Below are positions 1 through 7,545 of a stretch of DNA of 17,722 bases, one piece after another. How positions within the stretch are numbered: the first letter of the stretch is position 1; the number at the start of each line of letters is the position of its first letter. The position numbers and the translations under genes are program-made. A model generated the notes under the pieces. It was given only the letters and a program-made list of their open reading frames with translations, ran no database searches and was not told the DNA's origin. Location of the stretch: the NCBI GenBank assembly GCA_030017825.1, contig JASEGW010000014.1:1-17722 (forward strand), read 5' to 3'. Source of the stretch: a bacterium. GTDB lineage: Bacteria > UBA9089 > JAHJRX01.

Positions 1-69
1 GTAACAACATATTTCCTTAGTGCGAAGAAATACTAATCTTTAAACTTAGGTTTATGCTGAATAGTGACT
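1..69. repeat. Truncated copy 1 of a structured intergenic repeat
   Basis: Bases 1-27 are identical to 10032-10058. After a 23-nt stretch found only here (28-50), bases 51-69 match 10059-10077 at 17 of 19 positions. The right arm TGCTGAATAGTGAC (55-68) corresponds to the right terminal arm of copy 2. The left arm would lie before base 1, so this copy is cut by the window edge. The extra 23 nt contain a small inverted repeat, CTAA (33-36) with TTAG (46-49), which could form an added hairpin. The element ends 27 nt before the fumarase alpha start codon. Function unknown: it could be a small mobile repeat or a conserved leader element. Confidence 0.85.
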
Positions 70-84
70 GAAATTTTAATTAAT

Positions 85-90
85 AGGAAG
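85..90 (+). promoter_or_regulatory. Ribosome binding site for the fumarase alpha gene
   Basis: AGGAAG lies 5 nt before the GTG at 96. This supports GTG 96 over the ATG at 92, which is in another frame and meets a stop after five codons. Confidence 0.6.
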
Positions 91-95
91 TATGA

Positions 96-968
96 GTGAA
101 TATTTCTAAGGAAAAATTTATAGAGACTATTTACAATTTAATAAAGAAAGCTGTAATATCTTCTCCAATAGAAGTAAAAGAAGCTCTTAAAGAATGCCTT
201 TTGCAAGAAGAAGAGCATGGCCAATACCAAATAAGTTTAATGTTAGAGAATTTAGAATTAGCTACAGAAAAAAAATGTCCATTATGTCAAGATACAGGCG
301 TTCCTATATTTTTTGTGAATATGGGAAGATGTATAAATTTAAATTTTGACATTAAAGAAGCTATAAAAGAAGCAGTAATAGAAGCTACCAACAAGATTCC
401 TTTACGAAGAAATGTAGTCCATCCTATTACTCGTAAATTTATTGGAAATAATGATAATACAGGATTTGGTTTTCCTTATTGTTGGTTTGATTTAACAGAA
501 GAAGATTCTTTAGAGATTACCTTCTTGCCCAAAGGAGGGGGTAGTGAAAATATGAGTGTGCTTAAGATGATGAATTCTGTAACCCGATTAGAAGAAGTAG
601 AAAACTTTATTGTAGAAACTGCCATTAATTTTATGGGAAAGCCTTGTCCTCCTTATATTATGGGTGTGGGAATTGGAGGTGGTTCTGATATTGCTTTACA
701 TTTAGCTAAAAAAGCTACTCTGCGCAAAATTACTCAGAGGAATTCTGATAAAATAGTTGCAAAATTAGAGGAAGATTTTAAAAAACGTATCAATGATTTA
801 GGAATTGGACCAATGGGACGGGGTGGCAAAAATACAGTTTTAGCAGTTAATATTGAAACTATTGGTGTGCATACTTCTGTTTATCCAGTAGCTATTACCA
901 ATCAATGTTGGCCTGGAAGAAAGGCAAAAGTTAGAATATCTTTAAATGGTGATATACAATTTGAATAA
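96..968 (+). CDS. Class I (Fe-S) fumarate hydratase, alpha subunit
   Basis: This is the alpha subunit of a two-subunit [4Fe-4S] hydro-lyase that interconverts fumarate and L-malate in the cytoplasm. Its 290 residues fit the family's usual alpha length. Three cysteines in family-typical settings can ligate the cluster: C64 in CPLCQDTG, C184 in KPCPPYIMGVGIGGG, and C271 in NQCWPGRKAKVRI. Translation starts at GTG 96, with AGGAAG just upstream. The 3' end overlaps the beta-subunit gene, as expected for subunits made in equal amounts. The same family includes L(+)-tartrate dehydratase, and sequence motifs alone do not separate the two. The downstream malate-using BshA favours fumarase. I therefore give no gene symbol. 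Confidence 0.9.
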   Translation: MNISKEKFIETIYNLIKKAVISSPIEVKEALKECLLQEEEHGQYQISLMLENLELATEKKCPLCQDTGVPIFFVNMGRCINLNFDIKEAIKEAVIEATNKIPLRRNVVHPITRKFIGNNDNTGFGFPYCWFDLTEEDSLEITFLPKGGGSENMSVLKMMNSVTRLEEVENFIVETAINFMGKPCPPYIMGVGIGGGSDIALHLAKKATLRKITQRNSDKIVAKLEEDFKKRINDLGIGPMGRGGKNTVLAVNIETIGVHTSVYPVAITNQCWPGRKAKVRISLNGDIQFE

Positions 969-1563
969 CCTAAACTTTATTAATTTAAATACTCCTTTAG
1001 AGGAAGAAGTAGTAAGAAACTTAAAGGTGCGAGATATTATATTTTTAACTGGTGAGATATTTATTTGTCGCGACTTAGCTCATCGTAAAATAATTGATGA
1101 ATATATCTTAAAGAATAATAAACAAAAGCTACCTTTCGATCTAAATAATGCAGTTATATTCCACACTGGAGCTATTATCAAAGAAGAAAACTCAAAATTT
1201 ATTCCTATTTGTGTAGGCTCTACCACTAGCATAAAATTGGAATCTATTGAACCTACCTTAATTAAGGAATTTAGCTTAAAAGGAATTATTGGCAAGGGGG
1301 GCATGGGAAAGGAAACTACTTTAGCTATGCAGAAACATGGGTGTGTTTATTTGGGAACTATAGGTGGAGCAGCAGCCCTTCTTACTGAAGGAGTAAAAGA
1401 AATATTAGAAAATTATTGGGTGGAAGATTGTGGGCTTACTGAAGCTGTATGGAAATTAAGAGTAGAAAATTTTGGTCCTTTATTTGTGGATATTGATAGT
1501 CATGGTCGAAATGTTTACTTAGAAAATGAAGAAAAAATAAAGATTTCAGAGAGTATTATTTGA
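946..1563 (+). CDS. Class I fumarate hydratase, beta subunit
   Basis: This is the partner of the preceding alpha subunit and completes the fumarase active site. It is 205 residues from ATG 946. Family marks are GEIFICRDLAHRKI near residues 37-50, the GKGGMG loop (residues 116-121) running into the HG-VYL and GGAAALL segments, and a C-terminal W-L-V-FGPLFVDIDSHG segment. The start is uncertain: ATG 946 gives a 23-nt overlap with the alpha gene, and an in-frame TTG at 961 gives an 8-nt overlap. Either leaves the conserved core, which begins around NTPLEEE, intact. The stop codon TGA (1561-1563) shares two bases with the TTG start of bshA, so the two genes are probably translationally coupled. 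Confidence 0.9.
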   Translation: MVIYNLNNLNFINLNTPLEEEVVRNLKVRDIIFLTGEIFICRDLAHRKIIDEYILKNNKQKLPFDLNNAVIFHTGAIIKEENSKFIPICVGSTTSIKLESIEPTLIKEFSLKGIIGKGGMGKETTLAMQKHGCVYLGTIGGAAALLTEGVKEILENYWVEDCGLTEAVWKLRVENFGPLFVDIDSHGRNVYLENEEKIKISESII

Positions 1564-2672
1564 ATATCGGGATAGTATGCTACCCTACTTTTGGAGGAAG
1601 TGGAGTAGTTGCTACCAATTTGGCCATAAAATTAAGCCAAATAGGGCATAAAGTTCATCTGATTTCTTATAATAAACCTTTTCGTTTAAAGGGTGACTAC
1701 TCTAATTTATGCTTTCATAAAGTAAATTTTATAAATTATTATGTGCTTCCTTATCCTGAATATACTTTTTCCTTATCAGCAAAAATACTAAGGCTTGTCA
1801 AAGAATACAATTTAGAAATAATTCATTTGCATTACTTTATTCCCCATCATCTTCCTGCTTTATTATTAATAAAAAATGCCCTAAAAAATTTAAAGATTAA
1901 AGTTATTGTAACTCTTCATGGAACTGATACCTATTTATTGGGTAAAAATAAAGAATTAAAAGAGTTAGCTAAGCATTGCTTGGAAAATAGTGATGGAATC
2001 ACAACTGTTTCTAATTATTTAAAAAATTATACTAAAAAGTACTTCTCTCTTGAAAAAGAGATTAAAGTTATTCCAAATTTTGTAGATATAAAAGAATTTA
2101 AACCTTTTAAAAACAAAAAGATTAAAGAAAAAGCACTTTCTTTACTCCATATTTCAAATTTTAGACCCATTAAGAATGTATCTGATATTATAAAAGCTTT
2201 TAAAATTATTACTGAATATAAAAAAATATCCTTGCTTTTAATAGGAGATGGTCCTCAAAAAGAAGATATTAGAAATTTAGTTAATAAATTAAATCTGACT
2301 AAAAAAGTTATTTTTGACAATAGCAAGCAAAAAATAGCTAAAATAATTTCTAAGAGTAGTATTTTTATCCTATCTTCTAAAATGGAATCATTTGGCTTGG
2401 CTGCTTTAGAAGCTATGAGCTGTGGACTGCCAATAGTAGCTTATAAGGTAGGAGGATTACCAGAAGTGATAGCTCATAATAAGAATGGATTTTTAGTGAA
2501 AAAAGACAATGTGCAAGCTTTAGCTGAGGCTGTACTTAAAATATTACAAAGTAAAACATTGTTTGAAAAATTTAGTATTAATTCTCGAGAAATTGTCATT
2601 TCCAGTTTCAATGAAGATAAAATAGTAAAAGAATATGAGGAATACTATTTAAAGATTAAAAATTTATGCTAA
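1560..2672 (+). CDS. bshA: BshA-like N-acetyl-alpha-D-glucosaminyl L-malate synthase
   Basis: BshA is a GT4 (GT-B fold) glycosyltransferase that joins UDP-GlcNAc to L-malate, the first step of bacillithiol synthesis. The 370 residues resemble Bacillus BshA along their length as I recall it. The start reads GIVCYPTFGGSGVVATNLA, with the glycine loop G12-G13-S14-G15. TLHGTD lies at 118-123, and a mid-protein HISNFRPIKNVSDII-type segment follows. The GT4 EX7E motif is E276 to E284 in ESFGLAALEAMSCG, followed by GGLPEVI. It starts at TTG 1560, overlapping the fumarase beta stop as TTGA. No other bacillithiol genes (bshB, bshC) are in view, so the product could be a related thiol or another malate glycoside. 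A general GT4 sugar transferase is the main alternative. The overlapping fumarase, which produces malate, supports BshA. Confidence 0.82.
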   Translation: MNIGIVCYPTFGGSGVVATNLAIKLSQIGHKVHLISYNKPFRLKGDYSNLCFHKVNFINYYVLPYPEYTFSLSAKILRLVKEYNLEIIHLHYFIPHHLPALLLIKNALKNLKIKVIVTLHGTDTYLLGKNKELKELAKHCLENSDGITTVSNYLKNYTKKYFSLEKEIKVIPNFVDIKEFKPFKNKKIKEKALSLLHISNFRPIKNVSDIIKAFKIITEYKKISLLLIGDGPQKEDIRNLVNKLNLTKKVIFDNSKQKIAKIISKSSIFILSSKMESFGLAALEAMSCGLPIVAYKVGGLPEVIAHNKNGFLVKKDNVQALAEAVLKILQSKTLFEKFSINSREIVISSFNEDKIVKEYEEYYLKIKNLC

Positions 2673-2687
2673 GTTAATTGGTGATTT

Positions 2688-3920
2688 ATGTACTATGAAC
2701 TATTTATTGCTTTTAGATACTTAATCTCCAAACAAAGAAAGAAATTTGTCTCTTTAATTACTTTAATTTCTATTATGGGAGTAATTGTGGGGGTAATGTC
2801 TTTAAATATTGTTATCTCCGTCATGAATGGCTTTGAGAGAGACCTTAAAAAAAAGATTTTAAGTAGCAACTCTCATATTTTAATGATGGATGTTCAAGGA
2901 AAAGGTATCTGTAATTATAAGCCTCTAATGAAAAGAATTTCTAATTTAGAAAGTAATATCATAGGTATATCCCCGTTAATTGAAGGACAAGCAATTTTAA
3001 GTTCCAAATATCAAGTGTTAGGAGTAAGCTTATTGGGTATAGACTTAAATTTAGAATCAGAAATTACTGATTTAAAAACAAACATTATAGAAGGAAGATA
3101 TAGCTTTTATCCTAAAGAAAAAGGAATTATTTTAGGAAAGGAATTAGCTAAAGCTCTTGGAGTTTCAGTTAATGAAAAGATTACCGTAATTTTTCCAAAA
3201 GGAAATCTTGCTAATATAAAAGATAGAAAAGAGATAGAACCTCGTATTGAAAATTTAGTGGTAAGTGGAATATTTGCTTCAGGAATGTATGAATATGATA
3301 AAAGCCGTGCTTATATTTCTTTAACTAAAGCTCAAGATATGTTTGGCTTAATTAATAATGTTTCTGCTCTTAGTATTAGAATATCAAATATTTATGAAGC
3401 AGAAACAATTGCTAATAAAATAAGAAGAAAGTTTGGCCTATGTTATTGGGTTTCTACTTGGATGGAATCTAACCGCAATTTATTTTCAGCTCTAAAATTA
3501 GAAAAAACTGTTATGTCTTTAATATTAGCTTTGATTATTTTCGTAGCTGTCTTTAATATTACCTCTAGTTTAATTATGACCGTAATTGATAAGACTAAAG
3601 ATATTGGCATTCTAAAAACCCTTGGATCTAGCGATAAAAGTATTATGCTTATTTTTATTTTAGAAGGTATAATTATTGGTATCATTGGCACTACAATAGG
3701 AACTATATTAGGAATAATAAGCTCCTCACTTCTATCTCATTACCAATTTATTAAACTTCCTAGCGATGTTTATTATATTAGTTATCTTCCTGTTTATATA
3801 CAAATTAAAGATGTAATTTGTATATTTTTAACAGCTAATTTTCTATGCTTTATAGCTACTATTTACCCTTCTTTAAATGCAGCTAAACTAGATCCAGTAA
3901 AGGCGTTTACTTATGAGTAA
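2688..3920 (+). CDS. LolC/LolE-type lipoprotein-releasing ABC transporter permease
   Basis: This is the inner-membrane permease of a Lol-type exporter, which extracts lipoproteins from the inner membrane for delivery to the outer membrane. Its 410 residues match the LolC/E family. The order is a short cytoplasmic start with FRYL, a first transmembrane helix at about 20-47 ending in SVMNGFERDL, and a periplasmic MacB-type domain to about 265. Three more helices follow at about 275-300, 315-345 and 365-395. The strongest mark is FNITSSLIMTVIDKTKDIGILKTLGSS-type sequence, the family's coupling region before helix 3. Only one permease gene is present, so it may act as a homodimer rather than a LolC/LolE pair. 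It lies 15 nt after bshA and overlaps lolD by 8 nt. The Shine-Dalgarno signal is weak. Confidence 0.88.
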   Translation: MYYELFIAFRYLISKQRKKFVSLITLISIMGVIVGVMSLNIVISVMNGFERDLKKKILSSNSHILMMDVQGKGICNYKPLMKRISNLESNIIGISPLIEGQAILSSKYQVLGVSLLGIDLNLESEITDLKTNIIEGRYSFYPKEKGIILGKELAKALGVSVNEKITVIFPKGNLANIKDRKEIEPRIENLVVSGIFASGMYEYDKSRAYISLTKAQDMFGLINNVSALSIRISNIYEAETIANKIRRKFGLCYWVSTWMESNRNLFSALKLEKTVMSLILALIIFVAVFNITSSLIMTVIDKTKDIGILKTLGSSDKSIMLIFILEGIIIGIIGTTIGTILGIISSSLLSHYQFIKLPSDVYYISYLPVYIQIKDVICIFLTANFLCFIATIYPSLNAAKLDPVKAFTYE

Positions 3921-4596
3921 TATATTTAGAGCTATAAATATATCAAAGTCTTTTCCTACTCCCACAGAAAAGCTTGAAGTATTAAAAGGGTTAGATCTAT
4001 CCATAAATAAGGGTGAAGTGCTGGCTATTTTAGGAGTATCTGGTGTTGGCAAGAGTACTCTTTTACATATTTTGGGAACATTAGACAAACCTGACCAAGG
4101 AACTATTTTTTTAAATGAGGATAATTTATTCTTGCTTGATAAAAAAGATTTGAATAAATTTAGATGTGAAAATTTAGGCTTTGTATTTCAATTTCATTAC
4201 TTACTTCCAGAATTTACGGCCTTAGAAAATGTTTTTTTCCCAGCTCTTATTAAAAGAGAACTTAAAAATACAATTGAAGAAAAGGCTAAAAATCTTTTAT
4301 CAAAGGTGGGCTTAAAAGATAGAATCTTTCATCGCCCTAATCAACTTTCTTTTGGAGAACAACAAAGAGTGTCTATTGCTCGAGCTCTGATGAATAATCC
4401 TGAAATTATATTGGCTGATGAACCCACAGGAAATTTAGATTCTCAAACAACAGAAGAAGTTTTTAAACTTCTTTATGAAGCAGTAAAGGAAAGAGGTAAA
4501 ATTTTAGTATTTGTTACCCATAACGAAGAATTAGCTAAAAAAGCAGACAGAATTTTCCGCTTAAAAGAAGGGAAATTATTTGAAATTAATCATTAA
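3913..4596 (+). CDS. lolD: LolD, ATPase of the lipoprotein-releasing ABC transporter
   Basis: This is the cytoplasmic ATPase that powers the permease encoded just upstream. Its 227 residues are the standard LolD/MacB-type length. Visible motifs are Walker A GVSGVGKST (41-49), a Q-loop segment FVFQFHYLLPEFTALENV, the signature LSFGEQQRV (145-153), Walker B ILADEP with D169 and E170, the D-loop GNLD (173-176) and the H-loop histidine H203 in VTHNEE. The signature is unusual: the usual LSGGE or LSGGQ is LSFGE here. ATG 3913 overlaps the permease stop by 8 nt, so the two are almost certainly co-translated. FtsE- and MacB-type ATPases are similar, and the neighbouring permease decides the call. 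Confidence 0.88.
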   Translation: MSNIFRAINISKSFPTPTEKLEVLKGLDLSINKGEVLAILGVSGVGKSTLLHILGTLDKPDQGTIFLNEDNLFLLDKKDLNKFRCENLGFVFQFHYLLPEFTALENVFFPALIKRELKNTIEEKAKNLLSKVGLKDRIFHRPNQLSFGEQQRVSIARALMNNPEIILADEPTGNLDSQTTEEVFKLLYEAVKERGKILVFVTHNEELAKKADRIFRLKEGKLFEINH

Positions 4597-4717
4597 ATCT
4601 GGTATATTAAGATAAGAAAGCATTTACTACTTAATCTAAAAGATGAAAGATAAATTATTTGTTATATAGAGCCTTACAAAATTAATACTCAATTTTATCT
4701 AAAAGTTTTATCAAAGG

Positions 4718-4726
4718 AAAGGAGAT
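4718..4726 (+). promoter_or_regulatory. Shine-Dalgarno site for ilvE
   Basis: AAAGGAGAT lies about 10 nt before ATG 4737. It sits in the 140-nt AT-rich gap after lolD (4597-4736), where I see no convincing terminator and only a weak promoter candidate. The gap suggests that ilvE starts a new transcription unit. Confidence 0.5.
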
Positions 4727-4736
4727 AGCATAACTT

Positions 4737-5609
4737 ATGTCTTTTTTAGTTTATTTAGATGGCAAATTAGTTCCAGCAGAAGATGCTAAAATATCTATTT
4801 TTGACCATGGCTTACTTTACGGGGATGGAATTTTTGAGGGAATTCGTTCTTATAATGGAAGGGTTTTTAAATTAAATGAGCACCTAAAACGCTTATATGA
4901 TTCCGCAAAAGCTATTACTTTAACTATTCCTTTAAGCATAGAAGAACTTCGAGAAGCTGTTCTTCTAACTTTGAGGTCTAATAAATTAAGAGATGCCTAT
5001 ATTCGCTTAGTAGTAACAAGAGGAAAAGGTGATCTAGGCTTAGACCCTAAAAATTGTCCTAAACCAAGCATATTTATCATTACTGATAAAATTAAACTAT
5101 ATCCAGAAGAGTTCTATAAAAATGGTTTAGAGATAGTTACTGTGGTTACCAGGAGAAATATTCCTGAAGCTATTAATCCTTGTATTAAATCATTAAACTA
5201 TCTTAATAATATTTTAGCTAAAATTGAAGCTTCTAATGCCGGGTCTTTAGAAGCAGTGATGTTAAATAGTGATGGTTTTGTTACTGAATGTACTGGTGAA
5301 AATATCTTTATTGTAAAAGATGGACATTTATATACTCCTCCTACCTGGGTAGGAGCTCTAAAAGGAATTACTAGAAAAGCTGTGATAGATTTAGCCCTAA
5401 ATTTTAAAATTAGTTTTAGCGAAGAAGTATTAACTCGCTATGATCTCTATACTGCAGATGAAATGTTTTTAACAGGTACTGCTGCTGAAATTGTTCCTAT
5501 TGTAAAAGTAGATGGAAGAGTTATTGGAGATGGCAAACCGGGCAAGATTACTACGACATTGAGAGCTGCTTTTATAGAGTTAACTCAAAATGAAGGCGTG
5601 CTTATATAA
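4737..5609 (+). CDS. ilvE: Branched-chain amino acid aminotransferase (PLP fold type IV)
   Basis: This cytoplasmic PLP enzyme performs the last step of valine, leucine and isoleucine synthesis, moving an amino group from glutamate to the 2-keto acid. Its 290 residues are the usual length. The N-terminus VYLDGKLVPAEDAKISIFDHGLLYGDGIFEGIR is classic for the family (given here in outline: DG near 8-9, DHGLLYGDGIFEG near 23-35). The PLP lysine is K151 in IKSLNYLNN, followed by ILAKIEA. E-(C)-TGENIF is the conserved centre, and FLTGTAAEI near the C-terminus is the phosphate-binding segment. It resembles the compact IlvE type seen in methanogens and many bacteria. D-amino acid transaminase and aminodeoxychorismate lyase share the fold, but the SLNYLNN segment favours IlvE. 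The mcsA gene follows with no terminator in between. Confidence 0.88.
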   Translation: MSFLVYLDGKLVPAEDAKISIFDHGLLYGDGIFEGIRSYNGRVFKLNEHLKRLYDSAKAITLTIPLSIEELREAVLLTLRSNKLRDAYIRLVVTRGKGDLGLDPKNCPKPSIFIITDKIKLYPEEFYKNGLEIVTVVTRRNIPEAINPCIKSLNYLNNILAKIEASNAGSLEAVMLNSDGFVTECTGENIFIVKDGHLYTPPTWVGALKGITRKAVIDLALNFKISFSEEVLTRYDLYTADEMFLTGTAAEIVPIVKVDGRVIGDGKPGKITTTLRAAFIELTQNEGVLI

Positions 5610-5694
5610 GTTATATTTATTTTTTCTGTTAGGTATGAATGCTAAATATTTATACTTTACAACAATTAAAAGCAATATAGCTATGGGGAGCAAA

Positions 5695-6186
5695 ATGTTT
5701 TGTGATAACTGTAATAAAAATGAAGCTACTATTCATTATACAGAAATTATTAATAATAAGTTGATTGAGTTACATTTATGCACTTCTTGTGCTCAAAATA
5801 AAGGTCTTGGTTCCCTTTCACCTCATTATTCTTTAGCAAACCTTATTTCTGGATTAACAGAAATTGATGATCATGTTGTTACTTCTTCAAAGGAGATAGA
5901 AAAGGCTTGCAAGGCTTGTAATATGACCTATAATGACTTTAAAAGATTAGGTCTTTTAGGTTGCAATGAGTGCTATGAGACTTTTTCTAAACAAATTGAA
6001 CAACTCTTACGAAAAATTCATGGAACTGTTTATCATGCTGGAAAAATGCCTTCGAAAATATCCAAGGCGGTAGCTACGGAAAAAAAGATTATTGAACTAA
6101 AAGAAAAATTAAAAAAATTAATTGAACTAGAAGAATACGAAGAAGCAGCAAAAATTAGAGATAAAATAAAGGAAATCGAAGGATAA
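5695..6186 (+). CDS. mcsA: McsA, zinc-binding activator of the arginine kinase McsB
   Basis: McsA activates the protein-arginine kinase McsB. The protein is 163 residues from ATG 5695. It has four CXXC motifs for zinc (CDNC, CTSC, CKAC, CNEC) and a C-terminal UVR domain (about residues 125-163) with the LEEYEEAAKIRDKIKEIE pattern also found in UvrB and ClpC. I chose ATG 5695 because the conserved family start MFCDNC begins there and GGGGAG (5685-5690) lies just upstream. The reading frame stays open back to ATG 5590, inside ilvE, but that extension is hydrophobic and unlike McsA. ATG 5683 is a minor alternative. The mcsB gene follows after 11 nt. The order mcsA-mcsB-clpC is that of the Bacillus ctsR operon, but without ctsR. 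Confidence 0.88.
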   Translation: MFCDNCNKNEATIHYTEIINNKLIELHLCTSCAQNKGLGSLSPHYSLANLISGLTEIDDHVVTSSKEIEKACKACNMTYNDFKRLGLLGCNECYETFSKQIEQLLRKIHGTVYHAGKMPSKISKAVATEKKIIELKEKLKKLIELEEYEEAAKIRDKIKEIEG

Positions 6187-6197
6187 TATTAATTATT

Positions 6198-7241
6198 ATG
6201 AACATAAAAAATGTTTTTAATTGTGGTTGGTTAAGAAAAAATGCTCCTGATTCTTGTATTGTAATAAGTAGCCGTATTCGTTTAGCAAGAAATATAAACA
6301 AAATTCCTTTTCCTCATTGGGCAGATGAGAAAAATTTAAAAAAAGCAGCACTTTTAATTCAAAATGCAGCAAAAAAATGTTCTTATTTAGTTAATTCTGA
6401 GTGCTATGATTTAAATAAAACAACCCCTTTAGATAAACAATATTTAATTGAAAAACATCTAATTAGCCCAGAGCAAGCTATTTCTATAAATGGTTATTTA
6501 ATTGCTGGCGATAAAGAGATGATTAGCATCATGATAAACGAAGAAGACCATTTAAGGATTCAAAGCATGGATGCTGGTTTAAATCTTTTTGAAGCTTGGG
6601 ATATTATTAATAAACTTGATAGCGATCTTTCTGATAAATTAAATTATGCCATATCACCTCAATGGGGATATTTAACTGCATGTCCTACCAATGTTGGAAC
6701 AGGAATGAGAGCTTCAGTTATGATGCATCTTCCTGCGCTTATTTTAACTGGACAAATAAATAAAGTATTAAAAGGAGTTTCCCAATTAGGTTTAGCAATA
6801 AGAGGATTATATGGAGAAGGAACAAAGGCTTTGGGAAATTTATACCAAATATCTAATCAAGTAACTTTAGGGCAAGCAGAAGAAGAAACGATTGATTATA
6901 TTAAAAAAATCACTAATCAAATTATTGGATATGAAAAAGATGCCCAGGAAGTATTAACTAAAGAATCAAATGAACAATTAGAAGACAAGATTTTTAGAGC
7001 TTATGCTCTTTTAACTCATGCTCGCATTATCAGCTCTAGTGAAGCCATGGATTTTCTTTCTACAGTAAGGTTGGGAGTAAGTATAAATTTATTAAAAAAT
7101 GTTTCTTTAGAAGTTTTAAATGAACTGCTCATTGTTATTCAACCTGCTCATATTCAAAAAATTTACAAATCTACTCTTACTCCGGAACAAAGAGACATAA
7201 AACGAGCAGAATTGATTAGAGAAAAATTATTAATAACATAA
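6198..7241 (+). CDS. mcsB: McsB, protein arginine kinase
   Basis: McsB belongs to the phosphagen (guanidino) kinase family and phosphorylates arginines on damaged proteins, marking them for ClpC-ClpP. The 347 residues carry the family's SSRIRLARNINKIPFP start, the catalytic-loop segment NEEDH (114-118), and CPTNVGTGMRASVMMHLPAL-type sequence with the conserved cysteine C162. RGLYGEG and NQVTLG segments follow, and a C-terminal QRDIKRAELIREKL segment contains R332-D333. In Geobacillus McsB an equivalent Arg-Asp pair binds phosphoarginine allosterically, so that site seems retained. All key elements of an active kinase are visible, with no frameshift. The gene is 11 nt after mcsA. The Shine-Dalgarno is weak (AAGGAT about 14 nt upstream), so coupling to mcsA translation is likely. 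Confidence 0.93.
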   Translation: MNIKNVFNCGWLRKNAPDSCIVISSRIRLARNINKIPFPHWADEKNLKKAALLIQNAAKKCSYLVNSECYDLNKTTPLDKQYLIEKHLISPEQAISINGYLIAGDKEMISIMINEEDHLRIQSMDAGLNLFEAWDIINKLDSDLSDKLNYAISPQWGYLTACPTNVGTGMRASVMMHLPALILTGQINKVLKGVSQLGLAIRGLYGEGTKALGNLYQISNQVTLGQAEEETIDYIKKITNQIIGYEKDAQEVLTKESNEQLEDKIFRAYALLTHARIISSSEAMDFLSTVRLGVSINLLKNVSLEVLNELLIVIQPAHIQKIYKSTLTPEQRDIKRAELIREKLLIT

Positions 7242-7320
7242 TAAGTGTTAAATAGTAATCTGATTACCGATGCTATTTGTTAATGTGAATATAAGAATTT
7301 AAGGTCCAGAATACCTAAAA

Positions 7321-7374
7321 AAACTCAAAGCTTAAATGACCCACTTAGCTGCATTTCATAAGTGCCTCGAGTTT
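7321..7374. repeat. Nested inverted repeat between mcsB and clpC
   Basis: Outer arms AAACTC (7321-7326) and GAGTTT (7369-7374) enclose inner arms CACTTA (7342-7347) and TAAGTG (7359-7364). The arms are exact but short, and there is no following T-run, so an intrinsic terminator is unlikely. It may be a decayed repeat or a regulatory hairpin. Confidence 0.4.
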
Positions 7375-7386
7375 AAAATTACAGTG

Positions 7387-7454
7387 TAAAATGTAAAACA
7401 ATTTCTATTTTAAGCTTTGTGTTGTAATTTTGTACTTTTCATTTTTGCATTTTA
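7387..7454. repeat. AT-rich inverted-repeat element, copy A
   Basis: The left arm TAAAATGTAAAAC (7387-7399) and the right arm TTTTTGCATTTTA (7442-7454) are inverted with 11 of 13 matches. The inside segment GCTTTGTGTTGTAATTTTG resembles GCTTTATATTGTTGTTTTG in the gap after panB. Both elements sit in gaps between transcription units. The family is degenerate, and low complexity makes chance similarity a real concern. Confidence 0.5.
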
Positions 7455-7501
7455 TGTTTTTTATGGTGTTGTTATTTAGTTGAATTTTCATATTTACGCT
7501 A

Positions 7502-7530
7502 TTGACTACTAATTATTATTTATTTACAAG
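7502..7530 (+). promoter_or_regulatory. Candidate promoter for clpC
   Basis: A -35-like TTGACT (7502-7507) is followed after 17 nt by a -10-like TACAAG (7525-7530). The -35 box is good and the -10 box is poor. In a region this AT-rich, such matches are common. Confidence 0.3.
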
Positions 7531-7539
7531 TATTGAAAC

Positions 7540-7545
7540 GGAGGT
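7540..7545 (+). promoter_or_regulatory. Strong Shine-Dalgarno site of clpC
   Basis: GGAGGT ends 5 nt before ATG 7551. It is one of the strongest ribosome binding sites in the window and fixes the clpC start. Confidence 0.75.

Noticed and set aside
92..109. ATG at 92 as start of the fumarase alpha gene
   Set aside because: It is in a different frame and stops after five codons. GTG 96 is in the conserved frame and has AGGAAG upstream.
1080..1304. Minus-strand open frame inside the fumarase beta gene
   Set aside because: It lies wholly within a confidently identified gene, has no recognisable product and no ribosome binding site. The same holds for minus-strand frames at 3443-3691, 3888-4088, 7856-8194, 8219-8401, 13131-13478 and 15679-15906.
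4659..4688. Promoter TTGTTA with TAATAC upstream of ilvE
   Set aside because: The -10 match is poor, and similar pairs occur throughout this AT-rich sequence.
5590..5694. N-terminal extension of McsA from ATG 5590
   Set aside because: The 35 extra residues have no McsA character, overlap ilvE, and lack a ribosome binding site. The conserved start MFCDNC at 5695 has one.
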